From positions 4,306,267-4,370,266 of the forward strand of contig NZ_CP030287.1 of assembly GCF_003287935.1 (NCBI RefSeq): a DNA stretch of 64,000 nucleotides. The letters run 5' to 3'. The first letter of the stretch is position 1, and each line of letters opens with the position of its first letter. Below the pieces are notes generated by a model. The model made no database searches, was not told the origin of the DNA, and saw nothing but the letters and a program-made list of their open reading frames with translations. The position numbers and the translations under genes were made by a program. Shown piece after piece: positions 1-8,117 of the stretch. The stretch is from Streptomyces sp. ICC1. GTDB lineage: Bacteria > Actinomycetota > Actinomycetes > Streptomycetales > Streptomycetaceae.

Positions 1-135
1 GAGGGCGGCGGGAGCGCGTGGCGCGTGGTCGTCCTCGGCTCCGACGGGGTCCGGCACGCCGTGACCCTGGCCGGCGCCGACGGCGCGGTCACGAGCAACA
101 CGGTCGCGGGGAAGGGCGCCGGGGCGGGCCGCTGA
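1..135 (+). CDS. C-terminal fragment of an unknown protein
   Basis: Frame 1 is open from the window edge to a TGA at 133-135, giving 44 residues of a protein whose 5' part lies outside the window. The tail is Gly/Ala/Val rich and ends in a GKGAGAGR-like segment. Codon use is normal high-GC. There is no recognisable domain in this piece, so no function is offered. It converges on the acyl-CoA ligase gene at 320, with a strong hairpin between them. Confidence 0.5.
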   Translation, partial: EGGGSAWRVVVLGSDGVRHAVTLAGADGAVTSNTVAGKGAGAGR

Positions 136-174
136 GCGGCGCCGGCCGCTCGCGTCAGGTGTCCGGTGTCTGAT

Positions 175-214
175 GTCCGGTGTCCGGCCCGCTGCGGCGG
201 GCCGTACACCGGAC
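175..214. terminator. Two-part hairpin between convergent genes
   Basis: The outer arms GTCCGGTGT (175-183) and ACACCGGAC (206-214) pair perfectly. The inner arms GGCCCGC (186-192) and GCGGGCC (197-203) close a TGCG loop. A 2-nt mismatch separates the two stems. The position between converging genes suggests a bidirectional, U-tract-less terminator of the kind common in Streptomyces. Confidence 0.6.
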
Positions 215-254
215 GACGCCGTACACCGGACGACGCCGTACATCGGACAACACC
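204..254. repeat. Three-copy 17-bp tandem repeat
   Basis: The unit GTACACCGGACGACGCC occurs at 204-220 and, identically, at 221-237. A degenerate third copy with three changes follows at 238-254, and further ACACCGGA motifs continue to about 275. The first unit also forms the 3' arm of the neighbouring hairpin, so the array probably grew by duplication of one terminator arm. No coding role is apparent. Confidence 0.75.
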
Positions 255-319
255 GGAGAACACCGGACACCGGACCGCGCCGGACGCGGGGCCCGTCGGC
301 GTACGCCCGGTGCCCGCCG

Positions 320-1963
320 CTACGACCCCGCGATCGGGTCCGGCGCCAGCAGCCGGGCCGCCGCCTCCCGCATCTCGATCTTGCGGATCTTGCCCGTCAC
401 GGTCATCGGGAACTCCTCCACGACGTGGACGTAGCGCGGGATCTTGAAGTGGGCCAGCCGGCCCTCGCAGTACGCGCGGACGGCCGCCGCGGTCAGCGGC
501 TCCGCGCCCTCGCGCATCCGTACCCACGCCATCAGCTCCTCCCCGTACTTCGGGTCGGGCACGCCGATCACCTGGACGTCCATGACGTCCGGGTGCCCGT
601 GCAGGAACTCCTCGATCTCGCGCGGGTAGAGGTTCTCGCCGCCCCGGATCACCATGTCCTTGATCCGGCCGGTGATGCTCAGGTAGCCGTCGCCGTCCAT
701 GACGGCGAGGTCCCCCGTGTGCATCCAGCGCGCCGCGTCGACGGCCTCCGCGGTGCGCTCGGGCTGGTCCCAGTAGCCGAGCATCACGGAGTAGCCGCGG
801 GTGCACAGCTCGCCCGGCTCGCCGCGCGGGACGGTCCTGCCGGAGGCCGGGTCGACGACCTTGACCTCCAGGTGCGGGCCGACTCGGCCCACGGTCGCGA
901 CGCGGCGCTCGACCGAGTCGTCCACGCGGGTCTGGGTCGAGACCGGCGAGGTCTCCGTCATCCCGTAGCAGATGGACACCTCGCGCATGCCCATCCGGTC
1001 GATGACCTCCTTCATCACCTCGACCGGGCAGGGCGAGCCCGCCATGATGCCGGTGCGCAGGCTGGAGAGGTCGTAGGACTCGAAGTCCGGGTGGGCCAGC
1101 TCGGCGATGAACATGGTGGGGACGCCGTAGAGCGAGGTGCAGGCCTCCGCCTGGACGGCTGCCAGGGTGGCGCCCGGTTCGAAGGCGGGCGCGGGGATGA
1201 CCATGGCCGCGCCGTGGCTGGTACAGGCGAGGTTGCCCATGACCATGCCGAAGCAGTGGTAGAAGGGCACCGGGATGCAGACCCGGTCCAGTTCGGTGTA
1301 GCCGCACAGCTCGCCCACGAAGTAGGCGTTGTTCAGGATGTTGTGGTGCGAGAGCGTCGCGCCCTTCGGGAAGCCGGTGGTCCCCGAGGTGTACTGCACG
1401 TTGACGGGGTCGTCCGGGCTCAGCGCGGCCTGGGCCCGGACGAGGTCGGCCCGGTCGGCGCTCCGTCCGCGCTCCAGCAGGGAGTTCCAGAGCGGACCGT
1501 CCAGCAGGGCCACGAACTCCAGCGCCTCGCAGCGCGGCCGGACCTCCTCGATCATGGCGGCGTAGTCGGAGGTCTTGAAGCGGTCCGCGGCCGCCAGCAG
1601 CCGGATTCCGGACTGACGCAGGACGTACTCCAGCTCGTGGGAGCGGTACGCCGGGTTCACGGTGACGAGGATCGCCCCGATCCTGGCGGTGGCGTACTGC
1701 ACCAGCGTCCACTCGGCGCGGTTGGGCGCCCAGATGCCGACCCGGTCCCCCTTGGCGATGCCCAGGTCCAGCAGTCCGAGGGCGAGGGCGTCGACGTCGG
1801 CGGCGAACCGCGCGTACGTCCACCGGCGCCCGGTCGCCGCCTCGACGAGGGCGTCCCGGTCGGGGAACCGGCGTACGGTGCGGTCGAAGTTCTCGCCGAT
1901 GGTGTCGCCCAGCAGCGGCACCTCGCACGCCCCCGACGCGTAGCTCGACTCGACGGACGGCAC
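320..1963 (-). CDS. Fatty acyl-CoA ligase (FadD-like AMP-binding enzyme)
   Basis: A 547-residue ANL-superfamily enzyme, full length for fatty-acyl-CoA synthetases. It is expected to activate a medium- or long-chain fatty acid as an acyl-adenylate and transfer it to CoA. The P-loop-like AMP motif [11 protein letters not shown] lies near residues 190-200, GMTETSP near 332, and the C-terminal domain carries [16 protein letters not shown] followed by the catalytic-Lys motif TGKIRK. The start is GTG at 1963, 7 nt after an AGGGGGT ribosome site. It lies downstream of the sigma/anti-sigma pair on the same strand after about 160 bp, so co-regulation is possible but not shown. Substrate chain length cannot be read from sequence. 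Confidence 0.88.
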   Translation of the reverse strand: MPSVESSYASGACEVPLLGDTIGENFDRTVRRFPDRDALVEAATGRRWTYARFAADVDALALGLLDLGIAKGDRVGIWAPNRAEWTLVQYATARIGAILVTVNPAYRSHELEYVLRQSGIRLLAAADRFKTSDYAAMIEEVRPRCEALEFVALLDGPLWNSLLERGRSADRADLVRAQAALSPDDPVNVQYTSGTTGFPKGATLSHHNILNNAYFVGELCGYTELDRVCIPVPFYHCFGMVMGNLACTSHGAAMVIPAPAFEPGATLAAVQAEACTSLYGVPTMFIAELAHPDFESYDLSSLRTGIMAGSPCPVEVMKEVIDRMGMREVSICYGMTETSPVSTQTRVDDSVERRVATVGRVGPHLEVKVVDPASGRTVPRGEPGELCTRGYSVMLGYWDQPERTAEAVDAARWMHTGDLAVMDGDGYLSITGRIKDMVIRGGENLYPREIEEFLHGHPDVMDVQVIGVPDPKYGEELMAWVRMREGAEPLTAAAVRAYCEGRLAHFKIPRYVHVVEEFPMTVTGKIRKIEMREAAARLLAPDPIAGS

Positions 1964-2123
1964 ATGGACCCCCTGGGCTCGGTGGCGGGCGCCGGAGCCC
2001 CTTCGCCCCGGCGCGTCCTCATGATCCCCTCGGGCCGGGCCTGGGGCCAGACCCCGGCGCGGCCGACGGGTCCCGCGCCGATCCGGCCGGCCCCGGCCAC
2101 TCGCCTCGGGCCCGGCGAGCCGC

Positions 2124-2870
2124 CTACGCCGGGAGGGCGAGCAGGACCAGCGGGCTGGTGGTCGGCCTCGGTGAGCCCCCGGTGGGCTCCAGGGTCAGGC
2201 CGACCGCCGTGGCCGACCCGAGGCCGCCGGTCAGCACGGCGGCACCGTCACCGGTGAGGAAGCCCGCCGGCCGCATCGTCCCGCGGTCGGCGAGCCAGAG
2301 CTGGTACGTCCTTCCCGCGCCGGCGGCCGGCAGCCAGTCGGTGAGGAACACGGCCCTGTCGCGCGCCGGGGAGGTGATCACGGTCGCGGCGGCTCCGCCG
2401 CTGGTCCGGCCGTGGACGGTACGGGCGTCCGGAGCCGTGACCACGGCCCGCAGCTCCTGGCTCCGCGCGACGGCCTGCCGGGCGTCCAGGCGGGCCCGGT
2501 CCGCCTCCCCGGCCTGCCGGAGCGCCGCGCCGCCGAGGACGGCGGCCCCGACGAGGGACGCGGCGACCACGAACGCGCCGGCCTTGCGCGGGAGGCGGTC
2601 GAGGAACCCGGCCGCCCGGCGGACGCCGACCCTCGGGGGAAGGCGGCGGACCGTCTCGATGCGGGCGAGAACGGCGGCCTTCATGTGCGGCGGGGGCGCG
2701 AGGGCGACGGCGCCGGCCAGCCTGCCGGCCGTGGCGGAGAATCCGGCGACGTCCCCGGAACACGGCGCGCAGCGCACCAAGTGCCGTGCGAAGGCCTCGT
2801 GTTCGGCCGGGCCGAGCGCGTCGAGTACGTAGGCCGCGGTGAGGGTGTGCAGTTCGTCTTCGTGCTTCAA
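2124..2870 (-). CDS. Anti-sigma-K-type factor (RskA-like)
   Basis: A 248-residue membrane-anchored anti-sigma factor. The N-terminal zinc anti-sigma motif HLVRCAPC (HxxxCxxC) is followed by one transmembrane segment ([18 protein letters not shown], about residues 100-117). The extracytoplasmic RskA-type domain contains the typical [17 protein letters not shown] block. It should hold the sigma factor encoded just upstream until proteolysis or a redox signal frees it. I chose TTG at 2870 because TTGA overlaps the sigma gene's TGA, which implies translational coupling, and because the conserved region begins KHEDELH right there. Longer in-frame extensions merely read the sigma gene out of frame. 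Confidence 0.85.
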   Translation of the reverse strand: MKHEDELHTLTAAYVLDALGPAEHEAFARHLVRCAPCSGDVAGFSATAGRLAGAVALAPPPHMKAAVLARIETVRRLPPRVGVRRAAGFLDRLPRKAGAFVVAASLVGAAVLGGAALRQAGEADRARLDARQAVARSQELRAVVTAPDARTVHGRTSGGAAATVITSPARDRAVFLTDWLPAAGAGRTYQLWLADRGTMRPAGFLTGDGAAVLTGGLGSATAVGLTLEPTGGSPRPTTSPLVLLALPA

Positions 2871-3508
2871 GTGGTCACCCCCATGCAGTCGCGCAGGCGG
2901 ATCAGTCCGTCGCGCATCCGGGTCTTGATCGTGGGAAGAGGGGTCTGGAGGGTCTCGGCGACCTCGCGGTAGGTCAGCCCCTGGTAGTAGGCGAGGGTGA
3001 CGGCCTGGCGCTGGAGCTCGGTCAGCCCGCGCAGACAGCGCTTGACCTGGTCTCGCTCCAGGCGGGTCTCCACCTGCTCGCTCACCTCGTCGAAGGGCCG
3101 GCCCTGTTCGCGCACTCCGGCTTCGTGCTCGCGGTTGGCCGAGGCTTGGGCGGAGCGGACCCGGTCGACCGCGCGGCGGTGCGCGATCGTGGCCACCCAC
3201 GTCATGACGCTGCCCTGGTCGGGGCGGAACCGCGCGGCCTGGCGCCACACGTCGATCATCACTTCCTGGGCGACCTCCTCCGACTGCGCGCGGTCGCGCA
3301 CCACCTTGACCGCGATGCCGAAGACGGTTCCCGCCACGGCGTCGTACAGCGCGGAGAAGGCGTCCTGGTCCCCCTGCGCGACGCGCGCCATCAACCCCGC
3401 CAGTTCGGCCCTGGCCGATGCGGGACCGGCGCCGGCGCCCGTCCCGGTGCCCGGTCCGGGTCCGGGACCGGGTCCGGGACCGCCGAAGCGCACCTTCTCG
3501 GGGTTCAC
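2867..3508 (-). CDS. ECF sigma factor, SigK-like
   Basis: A 213-residue extracytoplasmic-function sigma factor. Region 2 spans DAFSALYDAVAGTVFGIAVKVV to FRPDQGSVMTWVATIAHRRAVDRVR, and region 4 carries LTELQRQAVTLAYYQGLTYREVAETLQTPLPTIKTRM. It pairs with the RskA-like gene through a TTGA overlap, the arrangement seen for mycobacterial SigK/RskA. The start is GTG at 3508, just before NPEKVRFGG. The stretch after it is an unusual Gly-Pro/Gly-Thr/Gly-Ala dipeptide run of about 20 residues before region 2. A much longer open frame extends upstream but has no homology. The probable regulon lies to the right, where a promoter with SigK-type hexamers precedes the oxidoreductase gene. Confidence 0.85.
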   Translation of the reverse strand: MNPEKVRFGGPGPGPGPGPGTGTGAGAGPASARAELAGLMARVAQGDQDAFSALYDAVAGTVFGIAVKVVRDRAQSEEVAQEVMIDVWRQAARFRPDQGSVMTWVATIAHRRAVDRVRSAQASANREHEAGVREQGRPFDEVSEQVETRLERDQVKRCLRGLTELQRQAVTLAYYQGLTYREVAETLQTPLPTIKTRMRDGLIRLRDCMGVTT

Positions 3509-3861
3509 CTGAGCTGCCCCCGTGCGGGGGCGGGCCCGGGCGCGCACGCCGGGGCCGAGAGCGGTTCTCGCCGGTCCATCCATCGCATGAACGATCCTTC
3601 GTGGCAGGCGTGCCAGGCCCCGTCGGCCGGGGAACCGGTGGCACCGATTCCTTGCTGTCTCGCCCCTTCTTCGGAGCCGGACGCCGTTCGGATTGGCCGC
3701 GGCACAACCGAAAAGGAATCCGTTCGGGGGAACCGCGGCCCCGGGACCAAACCGCCGCCGCGGGCGGGGCGAATGAGAGCCGCGGGCCCGCTCCAGGGAC
3801 CGCGGGCGGGCTCCGGGTCCAACCCGGAGCCGGCCGCCGCCGTGCAGCAAGGAGATCTGTC
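3509..3861. other. Divergent intergenic region, sigma gene and chaplin
   Basis: About 350 bp lie between the leftward sigma gene and the rightward chaplin, and must hold both promoters. A CCCCCGTGCGGGGG palindrome (3517-3530) sits just before the sigma start. CCATCC occurs around 3575 on the + strand but without a matching -10 element. I searched both strands for the CCATCC/CCGAAT pair and found none, so autoregulation of the sigma gene is not supported here. No convincing open frame is seen. Confidence 0.4.
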
Positions 3862-4101
3862 ATGTCGCGTGTTCTCAAGAGTGCCGCGCTCGCCCTCGCC
3901 TCGGGCGCCCTGCTCGTCGGCGGGGCCTCGACGGCCTCGGCCGACGCGGGCGCCCAGGGTGTCGCCGCCTACTCCCCGGGGGTCGGCTCGGGCAACCTGA
4001 TCCAGATCCCCATCCACATCCCGATCAACGCGTGCGGGAACTCGGTCAGCGTCATCGGGCTGCTCAACCCCGCGTTCGGCAACACCTGCGTGAACGCCTG
4101 A
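3862..4101 (+). CDS. Short chaplin, secreted amyloid surface protein
   Basis: A 79-residue protein with a signal peptide (MSRVLKSAALALASGALLVGG to ASADA) and one chaplin domain: AYSPGVGSGNLIQIPIHIPINACGNSVSVIGLLNPAFGNTCVN. The two Cys residues in ACGNS and NTCVN match the disulfide pair of short chaplins (ChpD-H type). Short chaplins are secreted, assemble into amyloid fibrils at the air interface, and help aerial hyphae and spores become hydrophobic. An AAGGAG ribosome site lies 8 nt before ATG 3862. It stands alone, divergent from the sigma gene. Which numbered chaplin it corresponds to cannot be settled here. Confidence 0.93.
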   Translation: MSRVLKSAALALASGALLVGGASTASADAGAQGVAAYSPGVGSGNLIQIPIHIPINACGNSVSVIGLLNPAFGNTCVNA

Positions 4102-4351
4102 CCGATCGGCGCGACGCCGGACTCCGGCCCGCCGCCGGCAACGGGACGGCGCGGGCCGGCCGGTCCTCCGGGCGGGCGGGGAGCGGATCGCCGCTCCTGA
4201 GCGCCGCCGGGCCCGGAGGACCCGCGCGGGCGGTGGCCGTCAGCGCCGCCCCCCGCGTGCGGGGCAACGCCGCCCGTGTGCGGAGCAAAGCCGCTCGGTC
4301 GGGCGCGAAGGTCAATGCGCTGACGGATCTTCACTTGATCGGATGACTGAC

Positions 4352-4378
4352 CCATCCGGCGGGGGCCGGGCGCCGAAT
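4352..4378 (+). promoter_or_regulatory. SigK-type promoter, probably leaderless
   Basis: CCATCC (4352-4357) and CCGAAT (4373-4378) are separated by 15 bp. These hexamers equal the motif I recall for mycobacterial SigK promoters. The start codon GTG is at 4386, where transcription would begin about 7 nt after the -10 element, so the mRNA would be leaderless. No good Shine-Dalgarno precedes this GTG. Confidence 0.6.
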
Positions 4379-4385
4379 CAGGGTC

Positions 4386-6047
4386 GTGAGCATCAACCGA
4401 AGGACAGTCGAGCGCGGCGCCCTCGCCGCGGCGAGCGGCCTGCTGGCCGGGTTCGCCGCACTGGCCGCCGCCGAGCTGACCGCGTCGCTGGTGCGGCCGC
4501 AGGCCGGTCCGGTGACGGTGATCGGCGGGGCGGCCATCGACCGCACTCCGGCGGCGCTCAAGGACTTCGCCATCCGCACCTTCGGCGAGAACGACAAGCT
4601 GGTCCTCCAGCTCGGCATCCTCGCCACCGTCGGCCTCCTGGCGGCCCTGCTGGGGATGTTCTCCCTGCGCCACCGCCGTACGGGCGCCGCCGGGGTACTG
4701 GCCTTCGGCGCCCTCGGCGCGGCGGCGGCCCTCAGCCGGCCCGACGCGGCCGGGGCGGGCGACGTCCTGCCCTCCCTGGTGGGTGGCGTGACCGGCGCGC
4801 TCGTGCTGTACCTGCTGGTGGGCAAGGTCGGTGTCCCCGCTGCCCGGCCCGCCGGCGCGACGGGCACCGCGGAGGCCACTGCGGCGGGCACGGCAGTGGG
4901 CGCCTCGGCGGGCGCCGCCGCGAGCGGAGCCGCGGACGGCGGTGCCGCTCCGACCGGCTGGAACCGGCGGGGCTTCCTCCTCGCCGCAGGGGCCACCGCC
5001 GTCCTCTCCACCGGCGCGGGCGCGCTGGGCCGGGCCCTGACCGGCCGGCGCGGCGCGGGCGCCGCAGCGTCCCGTACCGCCGTACGACTGCCCGCGCCCG
5101 CTTCGCCCGCCGCGCCGATCCCGGCCGGGGCGGCGCTGCGCACACCCGGCATCAGCTCCTTCACCACACCCAACAAGGACTTCTACCGTGTCGACACCGC
5201 ACTCGTGGTCCCCAAGGTGGACGCCGAAACCTGGCGTCTGCGCATCCACGGCAAGGGCGTCTCCCGCCCGCGCTCCTACTCCTTCGCCGAGCTCCTGCAG
5301 CGCCCGCTGATCGAGCGGGACATCACCCTGACCTGCGTGTCGAACGAGGTGGGCGGCCCGTACGCGGGCTCCGCGCGCTGGCTCGGCGTACGCCTGTCGG
5401 ACCTTCTGCGGGAGGCGGGGGTCACCCCGCCGTCGCGCGGCGGCCGGGCCGACCAGCTGATCGCGCGCTCGGTGGACGCGATGACGCTGGGCACGCCCGT
5501 CGAGGACGTCATGGACGGCCGGGACGCCATGCTGGCCGTCGGCATGAACGGCGAGCCGCTCCCCTTCGAACACGGCTTCCCGGTCCGGATGGTCGTCCCC
5601 GGCCTCTACGGCTACGTCTCCGCCTGCAAGTGGATCCGGGACATCGAGCTCACCACCTTCGACGCCTACGACCCCTACTGGGTCAAGCGGGGCTGGGCCC
5701 GCCGGGCTCCGATCAAGACGCAGGCCCGCATCGACACCCCCAAGCCCTTCGCCCGCACACCGGCCGGTCCGGTGACGGTCGCCGGGGTGGCGTGGGCCCA
5801 GCACCGCGGCATCGAGCGGGTCGAGGTCCGCGTCGACGACGGGCCCTGGCAGGAGGCCGACCTGGCCGCTCAGGCCACCACGGACACCTGGCGCCAGTGG
5901 TCCTTCCCCTGGCAGACCACGCCGGGCGGCCACACCCTCACCGTCCGCGCCACGGACGGCACGGGCGAGGTACAGACCGAGGAGCGCACCCGCACCATCC
6001 CGGACGGCGCGAGCGGCCGGCACAGCGTCTTCGTCACCGCGAACTGA
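4386..6047 (+). CDS. Membrane molybdopterin-dependent oxidoreductase
   Basis: A 553-residue protein. The N-terminal half has about four hydrophobic segments (residues 12-35, 75-95, 100-118, 130-150) and an Ala/Gly-rich linker. A twin-Arg-like NRRGFLLAAGATAVLSTG segment near 190 is followed by a sulfite-oxidase-fold molybdopterin domain. The expected Mo-ligating Cys is C317 in TLTCVSNEVGG, followed by GSARWLGVRLSDLL and a C-terminal Mo-co dimerisation/Ig-like domain (VAWAQHRGIERVEVRVDDG). It probably acts outside the membrane on a small oxo-substrate or on protein methionine sulfoxide, but the substrate is unknown. The fasciclin lipoprotein follows after 85 bp. The upstream SigK-type promoter makes it the likely first gene of a SigK operon. 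Confidence 0.87.
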   Translation: MSINRRTVERGALAAASGLLAGFAALAAAELTASLVRPQAGPVTVIGGAAIDRTPAALKDFAIRTFGENDKLVLQLGILATVGLLAALLGMFSLRHRRTGAAGVLAFGALGAAAALSRPDAAGAGDVLPSLVGGVTGALVLYLLVGKVGVPAARPAGATGTAEATAAGTAVGASAGAAASGAADGGAAPTGWNRRGFLLAAGATAVLSTGAGALGRALTGRRGAGAAASRTAVRLPAPASPAAPIPAGAALRTPGISSFTTPNKDFYRVDTALVVPKVDAETWRLRIHGKGVSRPRSYSFAELLQRPLIERDITLTCVSNEVGGPYAGSARWLGVRLSDLLREAGVTPPSRGGRADQLIARSVDAMTLGTPVEDVMDGRDAMLAVGMNGEPLPFEHGFPVRMVVPGLYGYVSACKWIRDIELTTFDAYDPYWVKRGWARRAPIKTQARIDTPKPFARTPAGPVTVAGVAWAQHRGIERVEVRVDDGPWQEADLAAQATTDTWRQWSFPWQTTPGGHTLTVRATDGTGEVQTEERTRTIPDGASGRHSVFVTAN

Positions 6048-6132
6048 CCCGACACTCACCGGAATCCATCCGGTTCGCACACTTTCATCCCTTCCTTTCC
6101 GAGCTTCACCCACGCATTCCCTGGAGAACACC

Positions 6133-6786
6133 ATGAACACCCTCCGTTTCCGCCGTACCGCCCTCGCCGTCGCCACGGCCGCCGTACTCCCCTTCGCGCT
6201 GGCCGCCTGCTCCGACTCCGACTCCGGCAAGGACACCGCCGCCGGTCCGGCCGCCGACGCGAGCACGGCCGCTTCCTCCCCCGCGTCGGACGCCTCCGGG
6301 TCGATGACGGCAGACGGCCCCTTCGGCCCGGCGTGCGCCGGTGTCCCGGCGCAGGGCGCGGGCAGCTTCGACGGCATGGCCAAGGACCCGGTCGCGACCG
6401 CCGCGTCCAACAACCCGGCGCTGTCCACCCTGGTGGCCGCCGTGAAGCAGGCCGGTCTGGTCGACACCCTCAACAACGCCAAGGACATCACGGTGTTCGC
6501 GCCGACCAACGCCGCCTTCGCCAAGATCCCGAAGGCCGACCTCGACAAGGTGCTCGCCGACAAGGCCACGCTGACCAAGATCCTCACCTACCACGTGGTC
6601 GGCGAGAAGCTGACCCCGAAGCAGCTGGAGAACGGCTCCTTCACCACGCTGGAGACCGGGAAGCTGACCACCGCTGGCTCGGGCGAGAGCTACAAGGTCA
6701 ACGGCACGTCGAGCGTGGTCTGCGGCAACGTCCCGACCGCGAACGCGACCGTGTACATCGTGGACACCGTCCTGATGCCGAAGTAG
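6133..6786 (+). CDS. Fasciclin-domain lipoprotein (Mpt70/Mpt83-like)
   Basis: A 217-residue surface lipoprotein with signal peptide and lipobox LAAC (acylated C26), then a Ser/Ala-rich spacer. One FAS1 domain follows from about residue 95 to the end (PALSTLVAAVKQAGLVDTLN, TVFAPTNAAFAKIP, LTYHVVGEKL, VNGTSSVVCGNVPTANATVYIVDTVLMPK). This is the family of mycobacterial MPT70/MPT83, the best-known SigK targets. The start is ATG 6133 after a TGGAGA ribosome site. A CCATCC hexamer lies upstream at 6066-6071 but without a good -10 partner, so read-through from the oxidoreductase promoter is as likely. The role is presumably adhesion or envelope sensing. Confidence 0.9.
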   Translation: MNTLRFRRTALAVATAAVLPFALAACSDSDSGKDTAAGPAADASTAASSPASDASGSMTADGPFGPACAGVPAQGAGSFDGMAKDPVATAASNNPALSTLVAAVKQAGLVDTLNNAKDITVFAPTNAAFAKIPKADLDKVLADKATLTKILTYHVVGEKLTPKQLENGSFTTLETGKLTTAGSGESYKVNGTSSVVCGNVPTANATVYIVDTVLMPK

Positions 6787-6844
6787 CGAGGCCGCGAACC
6801 GGTGACCCCCTGGGTCACCGCTCGTTGAAGAGACGGTCAGCGAA

Positions 6845-7195
6845 GTGGCCCCGGGAGTCCCGGACCCGTTGTCAGGGTCCGGGACTCCGTGCTGCAGTGC
6901 GGCGACCACGCCTTCGGCCGGACCGAGGTTCGGCGGCATCGAACTGGCTTCGGTCGAGGTGCTGACGGGCAGCGGGCCGGGGGGCCGCATCGGAGTCGAC
7001 CCGGAGCGCGGGGCCCTGCTGATCGAGGGCGACCGGCCGGGGTTGGGCGCGCTCGCCGGGGAACTGCGCTCGACGGCGTCGATGGACGACGGCGGTCACC
7101 AGCACATGGAGTACCACCCGGACCACCCCTACCTCGCCGCGGAGTCGCTTCCCCTGGTGGTCAACAGCCCCCACGGGGGCATGCCGAGCCGGTGA
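6845..7195 (+). CDS. Small Imm32-like conserved protein, start uncertain
   Basis: The conserved-looking part runs from about FGGIELASVEVLTGSG through IGVDPERGALLIEGDR and GGHQHMEYHPDHPYL to SLPLVVNSPHGGMPSR. It resembles small actinomycete proteins of the Imm32 immunity type; that is pattern memory, not a search. The frame opens with GTG at 6845, but this overlaps the 13-bp terminator stem at 6855-6887, so the real start is probably later. GTG 6959 is the first good in-frame candidate but would cut into the conserved part. A 5' frameshift or decay is therefore possible. No toxin partner is adjacent. Confidence 0.5.
   Translation: MAPGVPDPLSGSGTPCCSAATTPSAGPRFGGIELASVEVLTGSGPGGRIGVDPERGALLIEGDRPGLGALAGELRSTASMDDGGHQHMEYHPDHPYLAAESLPLVVNSPHGGMPSR
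6855..6887 (+). terminator. Terminator after the fasciclin gene
   Basis: The perfect 13-bp arms GAGTCCCGGACCC (6855-6867) and GGGTCCGGGACTC (6875-6887) surround a 7-nt loop. They lie 70 bp after the fasciclin stop. There is no U-tract, as is usual for Streptomyces terminators. It closes the oxidoreductase-fasciclin unit. Confidence 0.75.
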
Positions 7196-7408
7196 CCGGC
7201 CACGCCGGCCCGCCCGTCCGCCCGTGCCACCTGGGGAGCAAGCCCCGCCGCACGGTCGGACGGTGGGACATTGGATTGGACAAGTGGTCGATGTTACTAA
7301 CACCATGGGGCCGCAAGTTCGCGGATGCGCAGGGGGCAAAACCGCTCACGTCATGATGTCCTCCGCGCGGGCCGCCCGTCCCCGTCACACCCCTGGAGAG
7401 ACTTCGCC

Positions 7409-8062
7409 ATGAGCTTCGGCGACCCGAACAACCCCTACGGCCAGCAGCAGCCCCCGCAGGGTCAGCCCGGCTACCCGCAGCAGGCGCCTCAGGGCGTGCC
7501 CCCGCAGTACGGCTACCCGCAGCAGGCGCCGGACGCGTCCCCGCAGTACGGCTACCCCCAGCAGCCGCCGATGGGCATGCCCCCGCAGCAGCCGTACGGC
7601 GCGTACCCGCCGGCCGGGGCTCCGGGCATGCCGGGCGCCGGAATGCCGCCGCTGGCCCACTGGGGCCTGCGCCTCGGCGCGCACCTCCTCGACATGCTGA
7701 TCATCTTCGGCCCGACGGTCCTCCTGAGCGTCTTCACCGCCGGCGACAGCGAGCCTTCGGCCGGCGTCGCGATCTTCAGCCTGGTCGCCACGCTCTACGC
7801 GCTCGGCATGGGCATCTTCCAGATCTACAAGGAAGGCTCGACCGGCCAGACGATCGGCAAGAAGGTCGTCGGGATCAGCCTGCGCCGCGAGATGGACGGC
7901 AACACCCTCGGCTTCGGCATGGCCTTCGTCCGCAAGCTGGCGCACTTCCTGGACAGCTTCGCCTGCTACCTCGGCTTCCTGTGGCCGCTGTGGGACGCCA
8001 AGAAGCAGACCTTCGCCGACAAGGTGTGCAGCACCGTCGTCATCGTGGTGCCCAAGCACTGA
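7409..8062 (+). CDS. RDD-family membrane protein with Pro/Gln-rich head
   Basis: A 217-residue protein. Residues 1-80 are a low-complexity cytoplasmic head of repeated PQYGYPQQ/PPQQPYG units. The RDD domain follows (LAHWGLRLGAHLLDMLIIFGPTVLLS, a second helix near FSLVATLYALGMGIFQIY, then GSTGQTIGKKVVGISL and the final helix YLGFLWPLWDAKKQTFADKV). RDD proteins are small integral membrane proteins of unclear function, some linked to ion transport. The start is ATG 7409 with a TGGAGAG ribosome site. A possible promoter, TTGGAC with TAACAC at 16-bp spacing, lies about 110 bp upstream. It is a single-gene unit ended by the hairpin at 8073-8110. Confidence 0.85.
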   Translation: MSFGDPNNPYGQQQPPQGQPGYPQQAPQGVPPQYGYPQQAPDASPQYGYPQQPPMGMPPQQPYGAYPPAGAPGMPGAGMPPLAHWGLRLGAHLLDMLIIFGPTVLLSVFTAGDSEPSAGVAIFSLVATLYALGMGIFQIYKEGSTGQTIGKKVVGISLRREMDGNTLGFGMAFVRKLAHFLDSFACYLGFLWPLWDAKKQTFADKVCSTVVIVVPKH

Positions 8063-8072
8063 CCCGCCGTAC

Positions 8073-8110
8073 CGTCGGGGCCCGTCCGGATCTCCGGGCG
8101 GGCCCCGACG
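8073..8110. terminator. Bidirectional terminator, RDD gene and protease
   Basis: The 12-bp arms CGTCGGGGCCCG (8073-8084) and CGGGCCCCGACG (8099-8110) pair perfectly, with a small inner CCGGA/TCCGG stem in the loop. It sits between two convergent genes. Confidence 0.8.
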
Positions 8111-8117
8111 CGTCGCG

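Noticed and set aside
204..275. Possible CRISPR array
   Set aside because: The units abut with no spacers, are too few and diverge quickly. There are no cas genes.
3509..3861. SigK-type autoregulatory promoter before the sigma gene or chaplin
   Set aside because: CCATCC occurs alone. Positions 15-17 bp away do not contain CCGAAT or a close variant on the right strand.
6066..6092. A second SigK promoter before the fasciclin gene
   Set aside because: CCATCC is present, but the expected -10 position reads ATCCCTTC, so it was kept only as a half-match.
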